Part shown: positions 10,388 to 21,064 of the stretch, in pieces
How the letters are laid out: each line of letters opens with the position of its first letter
Numbering within the stretch: the stretch's first letter is position 1
Assembly (NCBI RefSeq): GCF_000204055.1
Contig: NW_006768767.1
Coordinates: 2,308,645-2,372,644 of the forward strand
DNA length: 64,000 nucleotides
Direction of reading: 5' to 3'
Source of the DNA: Melampsora larici-populina 98AG31
Lineage: Eukaryota > Basidiomycota > Pucciniomycetes > Pucciniales > Melampsoraceae
Translations under genes and position numbers: made by a program
Notes under the pieces: generated by a model
The model's input: only the letters and a program-made list of their open reading frames with translations
Told to the model about the DNA's origin: nothing
Databases searched by the model: none

Positions 10388-12139
10388 GTTGGGTGCTTTT
10401 AATTTCTGAAAAGATGTGTGAAGCAGTTGACCTGAACATGCGCAAAAAGGGGACCTAATTTATAGGCAAAACACCTGTCATACAGACAAATCTGATGGTG
10501 GCAAATTATCAAATCATTTCAGAGAATCCTTGCTGATGCAACAGGAGGTTTACCTAATCAATTTCATAAATGAATGCATCACAGAGACAGATAAGCTTAT
10601 TGTGTCTATTTTTTTCAATGTAGCTGACTCAATTGATAAACATTACATCCCTGGTTTTTTTTTGCAAGCTGAAGGCAATCATCCTTATCATAGCATGCAC
10701 TGTCATTTTGACTGGCTTATTGAAACATTCATTGAGGATTGTCTGACAAGTTATGGCTTTATTGTGGACATCTTTTTATAGGCCATATTGAATGTACAAG
10801 TCACAGTGAAGTGTCAGAAGAAACATCAGCAGTGCAAGACAATTACAAATTGGAGTGAAACTTGACACCATGATGAGGTTTTTTTCAAAGATCTGTAATT
10901 TGTCTTATCTGTCACGGCTGTGCTCTAGACTGCTCTATTCAAATAGTCAATGAGGACCGCCTGACAAGTAAAGGCTCTATGAGAGAACATCCCATTATAG
11001 ATATCAATTGGATTCACCAAGAAGTGAAGTTTTGTAAGAAACACAGGCTGTGTTATATGAACACTGGTCAGATTGAAACTTGAGATCCTTGTGGTTATCT
11101 CCCAGTGTTGCAATTCATGTGGGGCTTTTGTCTATCAATACATTTCCTGAGGATTGTGCTACAATTAATGGTGTAATTGCCTTGGTATCTAAAGATTATA
11201 TCTCATTACAAGCTGTGTTTTAGTAGGATGCAGGTCAATCAACACATTGGGAGTGGTCTTTGTAAATAAACTATCACATAAAGAATTCATTTAAAGCAAG
11301 ATGAAAAAGTATGATGAGTAAAGTGTTATGAGTAGTAAGAATCAACTTGCACATAAGCCGTTTCTTGAAGTTGAACCAAATGCAACAGACAGAAATCAAA
11401 TTAATTAGAATTGTGGATGTGGATAAAATCATTCCATGATTTCCAGAGAATAATGTTTGGAAATCAGTCTTCTTGATGGAAAAAGAATGAATTGACTTTG
11501 GGTTTTTGGAAATCTTTATCTTGAAATTTTCTTTTCCAAAACCCAAATCATTTCCAAAAAAAAACTATTCAAGTAAACCATCTCCTACATACATATTACA
11601 CACACACTAAAAACCTCTTATTCTCCTTAAAAACTTTCTTTAAAAAATTCATTTTTCAAATCCAAATAACCTAATCATTTTTTCTCATTTCAACAAACAA
11701 TCAATTTGTAACAAATTCATAAACTTTTCTTTTCATAACCAAAAAGAAAAAAGAAACCAAAATTTTCAAAATACAACAAAAGAAAAAAAATCAACAAACT
11801 TTTGGAAATAAAACAACAACAACAATTGAAAAAAAATAAAGAGATTTTAAGAGTTCCATAAAGTTAATGAAAAGATTTTGATGACTTTTTTTAAAAATAA
11901 ATGAGTTCAATAAAAAAAGATATATATATATCACAAAAAGGTTAAAAAAACCCAAAAAAAGAATAAAGGATCAATTCAAAAGAAGAAGAAAGAATAAAAA
12001 GAAAGATAAAAAAAAGATGCTTTTTTATGAAAAAAAAATCCCAAGTCTCTTTATTATTCTTGTAAAGAAAAGACACACAAACACACACATTACAAAACGA
12101 TTAAACCATTTAATCTTTGAATAATTTTTTCAACTTTCC
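10388..12139. other. AT-rich intergenic region
   Basis: Between the secreted-protein gene start and the 3' end of the lipid-transfer gene. Long A/T runs and a short TATATATA tract at about 11920. No domain-bearing frame or terminal repeats noticed; it must hold the promoter of the upstream gene and the 3' UTR of the downstream one. Confidence 0.5.
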
Positions 12140-15100
12140 TTATTTACCTATTACATTTTTTTCTTTTTCTTTTAATTTCTCATCAAGATGATCATCAAGT
12201 ACTTCATTCCTAATCCTATTACCTTCAACATTAAATTCACCTTCAACTCTAAATTCATCCACATCTCCATCTGATTGTTCATCCAAATCTGCCTTTCCAA
12301 AATCTTTCCTATGACCCAAAAGAACTCCTCTCAAAACCTTAATCCTTTCCTCAAACCGATCCAAAACCACTTCGATCTCTCTAATCTCATCACTTTCTTT
12401 TCTCTTAAGATTTAAAACCCAATCATCAATTCCATCTCTAATAGCTTTCCTAATCTCATCTCTAGAAACGATTCTTTCTTGATTCCCATGATTGATTCCA
12501 ATAGATTGATGGTTTCTAAAACTCAATAAATTCGAAATTAATAAGATCATGATAATTGAGATTCCTAAATAAGTAGTAATACTAAAACTCTTCAAATTCA
12601 TAACCTTATAAAAAGCTTGATGTTGTTGTTGTTGATTAGAAGAATTAAAAGTTAAATTCGAATCAACTTTTTGATTTGGTTTAATAGATTCATTTTGATT
12701 TCGAATCGGATTTAATTTCTTTTCATTCAAACTACCATTTCTTTGATCTGATTCTTTCCTTTGATTCTCATCACTATTTCCTCCATTCCTTTGAACTTGA
12801 TCATTTTCTTGTCTTTTTAATTCTTCTCGTATAGCTACATCTAAATCAACATGATAAGCTTTTTGTCCACTAAGTGCTGAACTTTCAATAATCCCTATTA
12901 AAACCCAAAACCCAAATTCATTAACAACCAATCTAAACGAAAAAAAAAAAATCTAAAAAAATACTTACCTTTTAAAAACCGATTAACTTTAGACCATTCA
13001 ACAGAAGTAGTGACCACAATCCTAACTCCATCAGGTACAAACATCAAACAAGTTCTTGTCAAGACCGAAAAAGATGAACCAGCCGGTACATCCGGTGTAC
13101 GTGTGGTCGTCAAGACTGTAATCGAATTTAAAAAATCTAATTCAATGATTTGTAAATTCAATTCACATTTACACTGTTTAGGTCCCATGGATGCATTCAA
13201 AGGTTTAATATAACTAATTTTTTTCGTCTTATTAGTCCATTCACTTGTTTCTAATTCTAAAAAAAAACCAAACCAAAAAAAAAAGGATAAGAAATTCAGA
13301 AAATCAATCAAGAAGTTCAAGAAAGAGAGTATTGAGCTTTTTTTTGGAGAGGAGAGTCAGTTTAACTACTAACTTACCGGTTAATCTTTGATCATTTTCC
13401 CAAAAAGATATCATAAATTCACTATTTAAAAATAACAAGTTATACAAATTCTCAACTGAAGTTTTATAAGTTGTATCAAGTGCTACATCTTTATAATGAG
13501 CATCAGTACCCAAACAAGCACAAACAGTTGATTCAGGTAATTTCGTCATGGTGGTGGTGGTATTAGGATTAGTGTTGGTGGTTTCATTGGGATTAGAATT
13601 GGTAGTCGAATTAGGATCTGTAGTTGATGGTCCAAGATATTCTACATGTACTTCATCATTACCTATAGCTGGATTCAATGAAATTGTTGATGAATTATTA
13701 TGCGTTGGAATTGTGGGATGTGAAATCCTCCATATATTATTCATTAAATCGTATGTTACATCACGTGAGATAAATGAAGCAAATGTATGCTATAAAGACA
13801 TTATAGACTCTTGGTTAGTTAATCATTTAGGACAAAGAGAAAAAGCTGACTTACACGACTTTGCATGGTCATCACTTGTATTGCATTCGGAATAATCAAA
13901 GCAGTCATTTTCTTTTCAATCGAAACCACATCTGAAAATGGTAAGACCAACTTAAACCCCCCCAAAAAAGTCAACACGAATTCCCCCCAAAAAAAAAGAT
14001 TTGAAAATAGGGTTTTTTTTCTTAAAGATGACTTGGATTTTACTAACAGTTGTAACCCATCCAAAGATATTCGCATTAAAACAAAGATGTTGTTCAGAAA
14101 TATATAATCTACCTTGAACCAAAATATCACGTTGTAAAGCACAACCATAATCTGTAAGCCAAGAAACCCCCCGAAAAAGAAAGAAGGAAACCAACATCAG
14201 TACTTTTCAGAACGGAATCCAAGACTCAAGAATGATCGAAAATGAACCTTCAATTAAATAATCATCTTGAGGAATAGCTTTAAAGATTGAATGGAAATCA
14301 AAGTTTCGTTTTCTAGAAGCCACAGCATAGCCCGTTCCAAGAAACTGATCATCAAATTCACTAGCCAAATCATAATTAGAGCCATGTTGATGAAGTACAG
14401 AAGTAGGTGATCGAAACCCATTAGAAGTCGAAGAGTTGATATTCAAAAGTTGTGGATCGTTTAAGTTTCCATTAGATTGATGAGTTGAAGTCGGATTAGA
14501 CGTTCTACGGATCGATGGTGGTGATGGTACATGATTTGCTTGGGTTAACAAAGCTACACCTGACATGGCTAATGCTTCGGCTATTCCTCCAGTGGCAATC
14601 ACACTATTGGTACTAGTGATCGAAGATGATTTAGAAGCTTTCTTATTTGGTTTTCGTGGATTGATCTGATGATTTGATGAGATAGGTGAATGAGTAGGTG
14701 TAGCTGTAGTAGATGTCGATGATAATGGTAATGGTGCTAATAATGTAGTTGAAGGTGAATTACGTGAAGGGGGAGCTTGGCTTGAATTGTTGATGGTAGG
14801 TGTTGTTGTGTTTTCGATAGATTGATTTGAAGTGGATTCGATTGAATCTTGATCTATTGAATCTTGAATAAGTTGTTGTAAACTATGAGTATGTTGATGA
14901 TGGTTCTGATGAGATGGTTTAGGTTCTTCTTGTACTGCTGTTTGATGATTTGATGATGATGATGATGATGAACGAATGCCAGTTGGAGTTGAGTTTCCAA
15001 TACCAATTCCCGATTTAGATGAGATTGAAGTTTTTGAAGAATTAAAGTTTGGATTGATATTTAATGTTTTTAATGATTTGGGAGTGTTTGAGTTGAGATT

Positions 15101-15352
15101 GAAGAATGAAGCACTAGGTGAGTTTAATTCATTTTGTGGTGTGATGACTAATAATGAGTTATGGTCATCATGACTTCTTTGATCGATTCTTGATTCTTGT
15201 TCTTGATTATCCAAACTTCCTGATGGTTTTGATCCTGGTTGAGGTGTTGGTTCTGTGATGGATGATGAATTGGGTGAATCTTCATTTGAAATTATCAATT
15301 TAGAACTAACTGATGAGGTTTTCTTGGATCGAGATGTGAATTTGTTAAACAT
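12140..15352 (-). CDS. GRAM/VASt-domain membrane-anchored lipid-transfer protein (LAM/Aster family)
   Basis: Six exons join in frame: 15352-14248, 14151-14048, 13950-13855, 13789-13378, 13256-12969 and 12894-12140, giving 919 codons. Residues 1-345 are low-complexity Ser/Asn/Thr-rich. A GRAM domain follows at about 349-435 (FHSIFKAIPQDDYLIE, then DYGCALQRDILVQGRLYISE, NIFGWVTT and LVLPFSDVVSIEKKMTALII). A VASt/START-like sterol-binding domain covers about 480-668, ending in VEWSKVNRFLKG. One transmembrane helix lies near 771-793 (TTYLGISIIMILLISNLL), with a charged tail. This order is that of yeast Ysp2/Lam proteins, which sit in the ER at plasma-membrane contacts and move sterol. Domain assignment is secure; the exact substrate is inferred. 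An Asn/Thr-rich insert sits inside the VASt domain (about residues 470-490). Confidence 0.9.
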
Positions 15353-16144
15353 TTTCTACTTTCCGAATCAAAACATCAATTCTTATTTGGAAATATTTAC
15401 TTGATGGTCTATCTAGATCGATCCTGATATTATATTTCTTTGAACTTGTTTATTTTGATTTGGTTTAATGTCCTTTAAAGCTGAACTTCATGAAACTGTT
15501 TCAAGTTTTAATTTCTCTGTTTTCTCTTTTAACGCGCTTCTTTTATAGTGTGTTGTTGTCAAAATTGATTTAGATTAAAACTCAATTACACAATACTCAA
15601 TTCAATTCCACGTCACTTTTCTTCAAACTCTCATGTGCCTTCAAATCAACAAGTTGGCTTCTATTCCCAGCAAGTCAGAGAATCCAGGGACTCATGGAAT
15701 CCGTGAGCCTCGTTGTACGGGGAGTTGTGAGCATGGTACAGTTCCGCAGACTATTTGTAATGTGCCCAACTGTCTGACGGGTCTGAAAGTCACACGGACG
15801 GATGCATCATACGTGTCACATGCAGTAACGCAATACGGCTAGACTATCTCATCAGATCTCATCTCATCCACCCGTCCGCCATCCCGACCTCATCCTTACC
15901 CCAAACCAAGGTTTGATGTGTAACCTTGCAATACCCGCGAATAAAGCGGAAGTAATACCAACAAAAATACCGCTAGAAACTCGGAAGCAAGGAGTAATAA
16001 GATGTACATACATCCAACTTTTTGGGTTTTTTCGGTGAACAAAAAAACCAAAAACAAGTGAACTAAGATGTATCTCCAAGATTGACCCATGTTGACCTAA
16101 ATTGACACCGGTTAACGGTGACCTCATATGCCTCGAAAAAGACC
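15353..16144. other. Promoter region of the lipid-transfer gene and intergenic DNA
   Basis: Upstream of the minus-strand gene ending at 15352. No gene. A segment at 15683-15711 (core CATGGAATCC) recurs inverted near 19658-19690. The last 9 bp (16136-16144, AAAAAGACC) are the left target duplication of the next element. Confidence 0.5.
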
Positions 16145-16945
16145 TAAGCTTAACTAAGCCCCTCTAGCGCGTTCGCCGCGCCCTCGCAGAGGGGCTTATA
16201 TCGGACTCGCGTTTCATGGCGGGAGAGCTCCAGAAATTAAGTGCCTTTATGTACTTTTCTGGAGCTCTCCTCAATTCCTCACCGTAGGATTTCTCAAGGT
16301 TCAGGTATGTTCTCCTTCATGAGGAGCTACACAACCTCGTACCACTTTCATCAACAACTGAGAGCTGTGACGCTTTCAGGAAACGTTGCGCAAATGGTTT
16401 CTTACGTCCTCCTGTAACAGCCTAAGCATGCCAGTACAGGCCTGTACTGGCCTTCACCGAAATTTGGATGTTTGGTCCTTCGCCAAAACTGCTGTCGAAA
16501 TGGATAAAAGCTAAAACCCTTAAGATATTCATCAAAACCCTTGGATATCGAGGGACACTTATCCCGGTGGCGCGAGGTCCTTTATTGTTTTTACGAAGAC
16601 GAAACCCTTGTGGTGTTTTGTCAAGAAATTGGTAGTTTCCGACAAAGCTGCCATTTCAGCCTCCTGGTCTGAAATAGCCAGCTACACATTGCAACAAACT
16701 GGAAATCCGTTTTGAATACCCTTACTTCCAACAAATCTTGCTGAAAGTGGTACGAGGTTGTGTAGCTTCTCATGAAGCTACACATATCTGAACCTTGAGA
16801 AATCCCACAATGAGTATTTGAGGAGAGCTCCAGAAAAGTACATAAAGGTACTTAATTTCTGGAGCTCTCCCGCCATGAAACGCGAGTCCCATTTAAGCCC
16901 CTCTCTCGACTACTCGCTCGTCCGAGAGGGGCTTAGTTAAGCTTA
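16145..16945. mobile_element. Non-autonomous MULE-like element with long inverted repeats
   Basis: 801 bp with terminal inverted repeats of about 240 bp that start TAAGCTTAACTAAGCCCCTC at both ends. They share GGGAGAGCTCCAGAAATTAAG and the CAACCTCGTACCACTTTC block further in. A perfect 9-bp direct repeat AAAAAGACC flanks it (16136-16144 and 16946-16954). Long inverted repeats with a 9-bp duplication are the hallmark of Mutator-like elements. No transposase is present, so it depends on one elsewhere. Inside each arm, a CCCCTC...GAGGGG hairpin sits near the end. Confidence 0.9.
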
Positions 16946-16954
16946 AAAAAGACC

Positions 16955-17501
16955 ACACCATTTTCGTAGTTTTGGGATTACGGCCAAAAGTAATTGACGA
17001 CGCAACCACCCACTCTATTCCCTCAGATGACCCACTTTCACTCAGCCTTGCCTTTACTTTGAAGGTATTTGTTCCAAGACCAAAGCAGTGATACCTTGTA
17101 AATTGCAGATCAAGGGCAAAGCAGCAAAGCGTCATTGATGAGGCATCAACCCACTTTATTTCTTAAAACCACTTCCACTCGGCCTTGCTTTTGAGTTTTA
17201 AAGAGCACCAAAGTGATATAAGGCTTTGACAAGACATAGATCACCAATACTTCTCTTCATCTCTCTGCCCAATTTAGTTTCATATCCACTACCTTTCTTG
17301 CTTCAACCACCCACAATGTGATAGTTTGACTGTTTACCCCTTCTCTAACTTTTTTGCTTTCAATCAAAGCACGACTTCAATTTCCATCAATAAGACCCGG
17401 CGTCTTCTTCTATTTTGTCGCATTTCCATCCGCTACAAATTCAATTTCTATTACTCACACCCAGTGTGCCTTGTTCTTCATCTTATTTCCATTTGACCAT
17501 C
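16955..17501. other. Region upstream of the CxC5-like gene
   Basis: Two similar segments (around 17010-17060 and 17145-17200) share CAACCCACTTTATT-like and CTTGCC blocks, suggesting a short local duplication. No gene. Confidence 0.4.
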
Positions 17502-18041
17502 ATGCTCGTCAAAGACTTGATCAAAGAACTCTTCGAGTTGACACCCTTGATACACAACACCCTGACTGTAGGCCAACTTTGCAACTTTGGAGCCCTCGCG
17601 GCAGACTTTTTGAAGAGGACCGACATCGCCTATGGGCCCTCATGTGAGGAGGGGCCTCTTGAATTCATCACCCATTGCCTCGACCCAGCTCAGCCCCCCA
17701 CTACCTGGGCTCAACTATGGTACTTGATGTACAAAGACCTGCCGGCGTGTGGTTACGACACCTCCCATTTCTACCACCATGGGATTCCTTCAGCCTCACT
17801 TCGTCCTCCAAACGCCGTTAAGATTCCAGAGAAAACATTCAGCCCTCCTACAACAGTGTGTTTGACGTGCGTTACAGTGACTGCTACCGAATACGAAGAG
17901 CCTCTTCCACTCGAGACGCGATGCCAAGTCTATGGATACTTGTATGACATTGGCGGTGTTGAGACCTTGCAATACTTCACGGCGTATTGTCGTAGTAAGA
18001 ATCTTTCATCCATTTTTCCGTGTCTCAATAATCTTCCTTAA
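17502..18041 (+). CDS. CxC5-like protein associated with KDZ transposons, short form
   Basis: A 179-residue open frame starts at the ATG after CCATC at 17499. A leucine-rich N-terminal half (MLVKDLIKELFELTPLIHNT...) leads to a Cys cluster near residue 120 (TVCLTCVTVT), then VYGYLYDIGGVETLQYFTAYC. The CxxC, a YxY-like strand, a Gly turn and a terminal Cys match the arrangement I know for the CxC5 cluster at the N terminus of basidiomycete KDZ (Kyakuja/Dileera/Zisupton) transposases. Typical CxC5 proteins continue into a catalytic domain of many hundred residues. Here the frame stops at TAA and no KDZ core follows, so this is a truncated or split copy. The assignment is from remembered family layout. 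An upstream in-frame start would add 29 residues. Confidence 0.5.
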   Translation: MLVKDLIKELFELTPLIHNTLTVGQLCNFGALAADFLKRTDIAYGPSCEEGPLEFITHCLDPAQPPTTWAQLWYLMYKDLPACGYDTSHFYHHGIPSASLRPPNAVKIPEKTFSPPTTVCLTCVTVTATEYEEPLPLETRCQVYGYLYDIGGVETLQYFTAYCRSKNLSSIFPCLNNLP

Positions 18042-18046
18042 GAATT

Positions 18047-18087
18047 GAGTCTTACCTTCCTAAGTTTCTTTACTTAGCAAGGTAAGA
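18047..18087. repeat. Hairpin just after the CxC5-like gene
   Basis: CTTACCTTCCTAAG and CTTAGCAAGGTAAG form a 14-bp stem with one mismatch and a short T-rich loop. It begins less than 10 bp after the stop codon and could be a transcript-end structure or a transposon end. Confidence 0.6.
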
Positions 18088-18146
18088 ATCTGTGTGGGCT
18101 AGAGGCCTTCTCGAATCTTTAGGGATCCGGGAAGGCCAGTTTTTAA

Positions 18147-18225
18147 GGGGTTCGACTCCTATTAGTTCTATTCGTGGTTTCTTAACCGCTCTTAGAACTA
18201 ATCAAAGAGTCCAACTCCTTAGAAA
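18147..18225. repeat. Inverted repeat, imperfect hairpin
   Basis: A left arm AAGGGGTTCGACTCC plus ATTAGTTCT pairs with a right arm AGAACTAAT plus GAGTCCAACTCCTT around a 26-bp loop. The left arm resembles a pol III B box, but no tRNA cloverleaf fits. Confidence 0.5.
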
Positions 18226-18959
18226 GACTAGAGCGTGGGGAGCCGGGGTCTCCTCACGGGGGAAACGGCACGTTTACCTTTTACCATATGTAAGGGAGGG
18301 AGGGCTGGACAAAAAGGAATTTTTTATGCTAGATTACTAGGTTAACTAGACTATATTCTTAAACGAAGTTGAGCACGTATAGAAGGTGTTTTACTGTGGT
18401 GATAACTGAAGGATAATGAAGAGGAAATGGAAAGGGGGGATAAGGGAACTAGGTCTAGAGTGATCTCTAGTTCTAGTCTTCTGACTTATACTCTCCTTCC
18501 TGATACGTGTCTTCTTTTGTTAGTGACATATGATACTTCATAGTCTAACATAGTCTTCAACAATTCCAAAGAAGAATTTGATATTCTCTCTTTTGGTCTG
18601 AAGGAAGACACGGTGGTCTATTACTAAATCCTCAACTCCTATCAGTCGTTCATCTCAGTGCACCCTTCATGGATCAACTTCACACATCGTGCCTCATGTA
18701 AAGGCATATCTCCCTAACATCCACATACTCACGGACTGATATATTGAGTATTTTGCTTACAGACTGTAATGCAACTTACACACCGTGCTATATGCGTCGT
18801 GGCGAAAGTCGTGAATACTATACTCAGGCTGAAGGACAACCTTCTACGGCTTGATCAATCACTCGTCAATTGAGGTCACGCAGTTGTGCTTGGAAGTGCT
18901 CCGAGTTGTAAGTTCGAGTGTATCCTTCTTTGTCGATCGGGCACTAACACGTTGAAGTA

Positions 18960-19196
18960 CTAATTCAATTCGTTGGTGTCTAAGGAATAGATATAATATC
19001 CGCTTACCTGAACTCCAACGAGATGTTTATGCTTCGACTTGAAGTACACCGTTGAATGAGTGGGTCTTCTCCTGCAAGCGTCAGACGGGCAGATCAGGCC
19101 GGTCTCTGCGCGGTTGGAAAGAGGTGGATATGGTACTCGTTGAAATGGGTTAATCGCAGTGAGGTTGTAATTAGGAGGAACTTTGGCAGGCATTAG
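18960..19196 (-). pseudogene. Possible second CxC-like fragment, opposite strand
   Basis: A minus-strand frame reads NPFQRVPYPPLSNRAE, then a CPSDAC pair, then VSGYYIYSLDTNEL before a TAG. The last part resembles the VYGYLYDIGG stretch of the CxC5-like gene at 17502-18041. After a one-base shift, a related frame continues as YFNVLVPDRQR. This looks like a decayed KDZ-associated fragment facing the first one. No start codon or upstream exon was established. Confidence 0.3.
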
Positions 19197-19199
19197 AAA

Positions 19200-20127
19200 G
19201 ATATTGATAATGTTTGCAAATATATATACTATGTGTTTATATATTGAGTGTTTCAAAACCGCAAAGAAGTTCATTCCTTCAGCTTCTTCTACCCGGCTTT
19301 TCTCCCTTTCATCTAGGTGGTCTTCGTTCCCGAAGTCATGACCATCGCAAAGTCCCTCTCTGTTACGATCTAATATTCCCCTGGTCAGCTTGTGTTGATC
19401 ACCGCCAGTGCTCGGGTTGCTTGAGCGAAATGTGCTAACTTGGTTCATTTTGCTGAATGGATAAAGGTGGCATGGATGACCGGCGGGCAAACGAGGAGGT
19501 GACGGGAGAACGGAATGACGGATGTGTTCTTTCTGATTCGATGCGTCTACCTTCGGAATTACATATACCGAATTGGTTGTATATATATTTATACACTTCT
19601 ATTTGGGTCAGACTGTATCGCTGCGTGACAGGGGGGGAAAGCTCACTGCTCACCCTTTGGTGAGCCTCGCGGATTCCATGAATCCCCCGATACTCTCCAG
19701 CAAGTTGTACATATAGGATTGGATCGTAGAAAATAATCATCTCACTTTTCAATTCAGAAACCTCAAATTGTCAATCCTTCAACAACACTGTGATAGGATT
19801 TCCCATTTTGGCATTCTAACAAACAAAGGGGCTAGAAAAAAAAATTCAAGACTTGATCAAATAAAATAACCAAAACCCTTGCCAATTTCTGCATTCTCAA
19901 GCTTTCAGAAAAATCGAATTCAGATGTAAATCAAACACTGATCAACTTCTCCTTTTCAAACCGTAATTTTCTAGAACCACATCAACATGCTTGGCCCAGG
20001 CGCGCCCGGAAAGGCCATCTTGAGGCCAGGGGCGCGTTCATGACCTATATTCAACATGTGAAAAACACGGTTTGATACCACATTAAAGATGATGGAGGTG
20101 TGAAGAAAGATTAAGATACTCAAGACC
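19200..20127. other. Intergenic DNA
   Basis: No supported gene. A segment at 19658-19690 (GAGCCTCGCGGATTCCATG) is an inverted, imperfect match to 15683-15711. Together the pair flanks the MULE-like element and the CxC5-like genes. Confidence 0.4.
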
Positions 20128-20310
20128 ATTAACTTAACTAAGTCCCTTGATGCTGAGACATCTGTCATTCAAGTAAGTTGAATCTGCATAGCTGAGCATG
20201 AGGGACTTACATCTAATGTTGTGTTAACTGGCCTGAGGCCTTATAAGGATTTCCTTGCAGAAGAAATCTTGATTTGTCCTTTTTCATGAGCTCACCAAAG
20301 AAACTTTTAC
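20128..20310 (+). repeat. Left arm of a long inverted repeat around the hAT element
   Basis: Blocks GAGACATCTGTCATTCAAG, AAGTTGAATC, AGCATGAGGGACTTACATCT and GGCCTGAGG occur here and, in reverse complement and the same order, at 25334-25490. The outermost part (TTAACTTAACTAAG at 20130) has a weaker partner near 25790-25806. AAGTCCCTTGATGCTGAG also forms an internal stem with CTGAGCATGAGGGACTT. Confidence 0.7.
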
Positions 20311-20533
20311 CGTGCTTCATGGGGATATGTATGCGCTGAAACCCCTCTTCATAATGTGCAAGTGGAATCATAAAGATTCCTTGGTTGCTCACTAAGCTAC
20401 ATGATTTGATATTTTGTGATTTTCACCTATGGCTCACAGCTCTGTTAAGTTGAGGAATTATTGTCATGAACCACAGAGCTACATGCCAGCTACAGGTGAA
20501 TTACATGTGAAAATGACAAAACAAAACAATTAT

Positions 20534-20952
20534 GGTACTCAAAGTTGTGTATACTTTGCCGTGTCTAGTTTTTTTTTTGGTTTTTTTGAAGCTACAGCCA
20601 TTCTGATATTTGTTGTCGCTCACATTTTTGGAAAGAAAAAGTTTATGAGCTCGAAACCTAAGTTTTAACCAGTTAAAACCTGAAAAATGGCTGTATCTCC
20701 TTGAATTACAGCCAAATTCAAAGTTTTATCGAGTAAAAACTTAGGTTTCACCAAGTTTCACTTTTTCTTTTTCAAAACAGAGCAACAAGAAATATCGGAA
20801 TGGCTGTAGACACAACCCGGAAAAAGTATGTCTTTTGTTCAAAGCTCAAAAATATGTACTTCTGAGCCAGAAACATAGTTTTTCCTGGTCGTGTGTAGTT
20901 GTGAAAAAGACAAAAAACTATCTAAGGCAAAGTATACACAACTTTGAGTACC
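20534..20952. mobile_element. Foldback/MITE-like element
   Basis: 419 bp, beginning GGTACTCAAAGTTGTGTAT and ending with its reverse complement. The arms continue through ATACTTTGCC and a T/A-rich stretch. The interior holds a second pair (AAACCTAAGTTTTAACC against AAAAACTTAGGTTT) and twice-repeated ACAGCCA-type motifs. No frame is coding. A target duplication is not evident. It lies inside the long inverted repeat, next to the hAT element. Confidence 0.7.
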
Positions 20953-21064
20953 GTAAATATGTAGCTCAGTGAGAAACTCAGGAATTATAATCATTCAAGT
21001 GGCACATTTTGAAGCAAGTAGCAGCACATATGCCCATGAAGCATGGTGAAGAAGATCCTTGGGG

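Noticed and set aside
13548..13895. Val/Leu-rich plus-strand frame
   Set aside because: Complement of the Asn/Thr-rich part of exon 4 of the lipid-transfer gene.
18092..18200. tRNA gene or SINE, from GGGTTCGACTCC resembling a pol III B box
   Set aside because: No acceptor stem or A box at the right distance; the motif is better explained as one arm of an inverted repeat.
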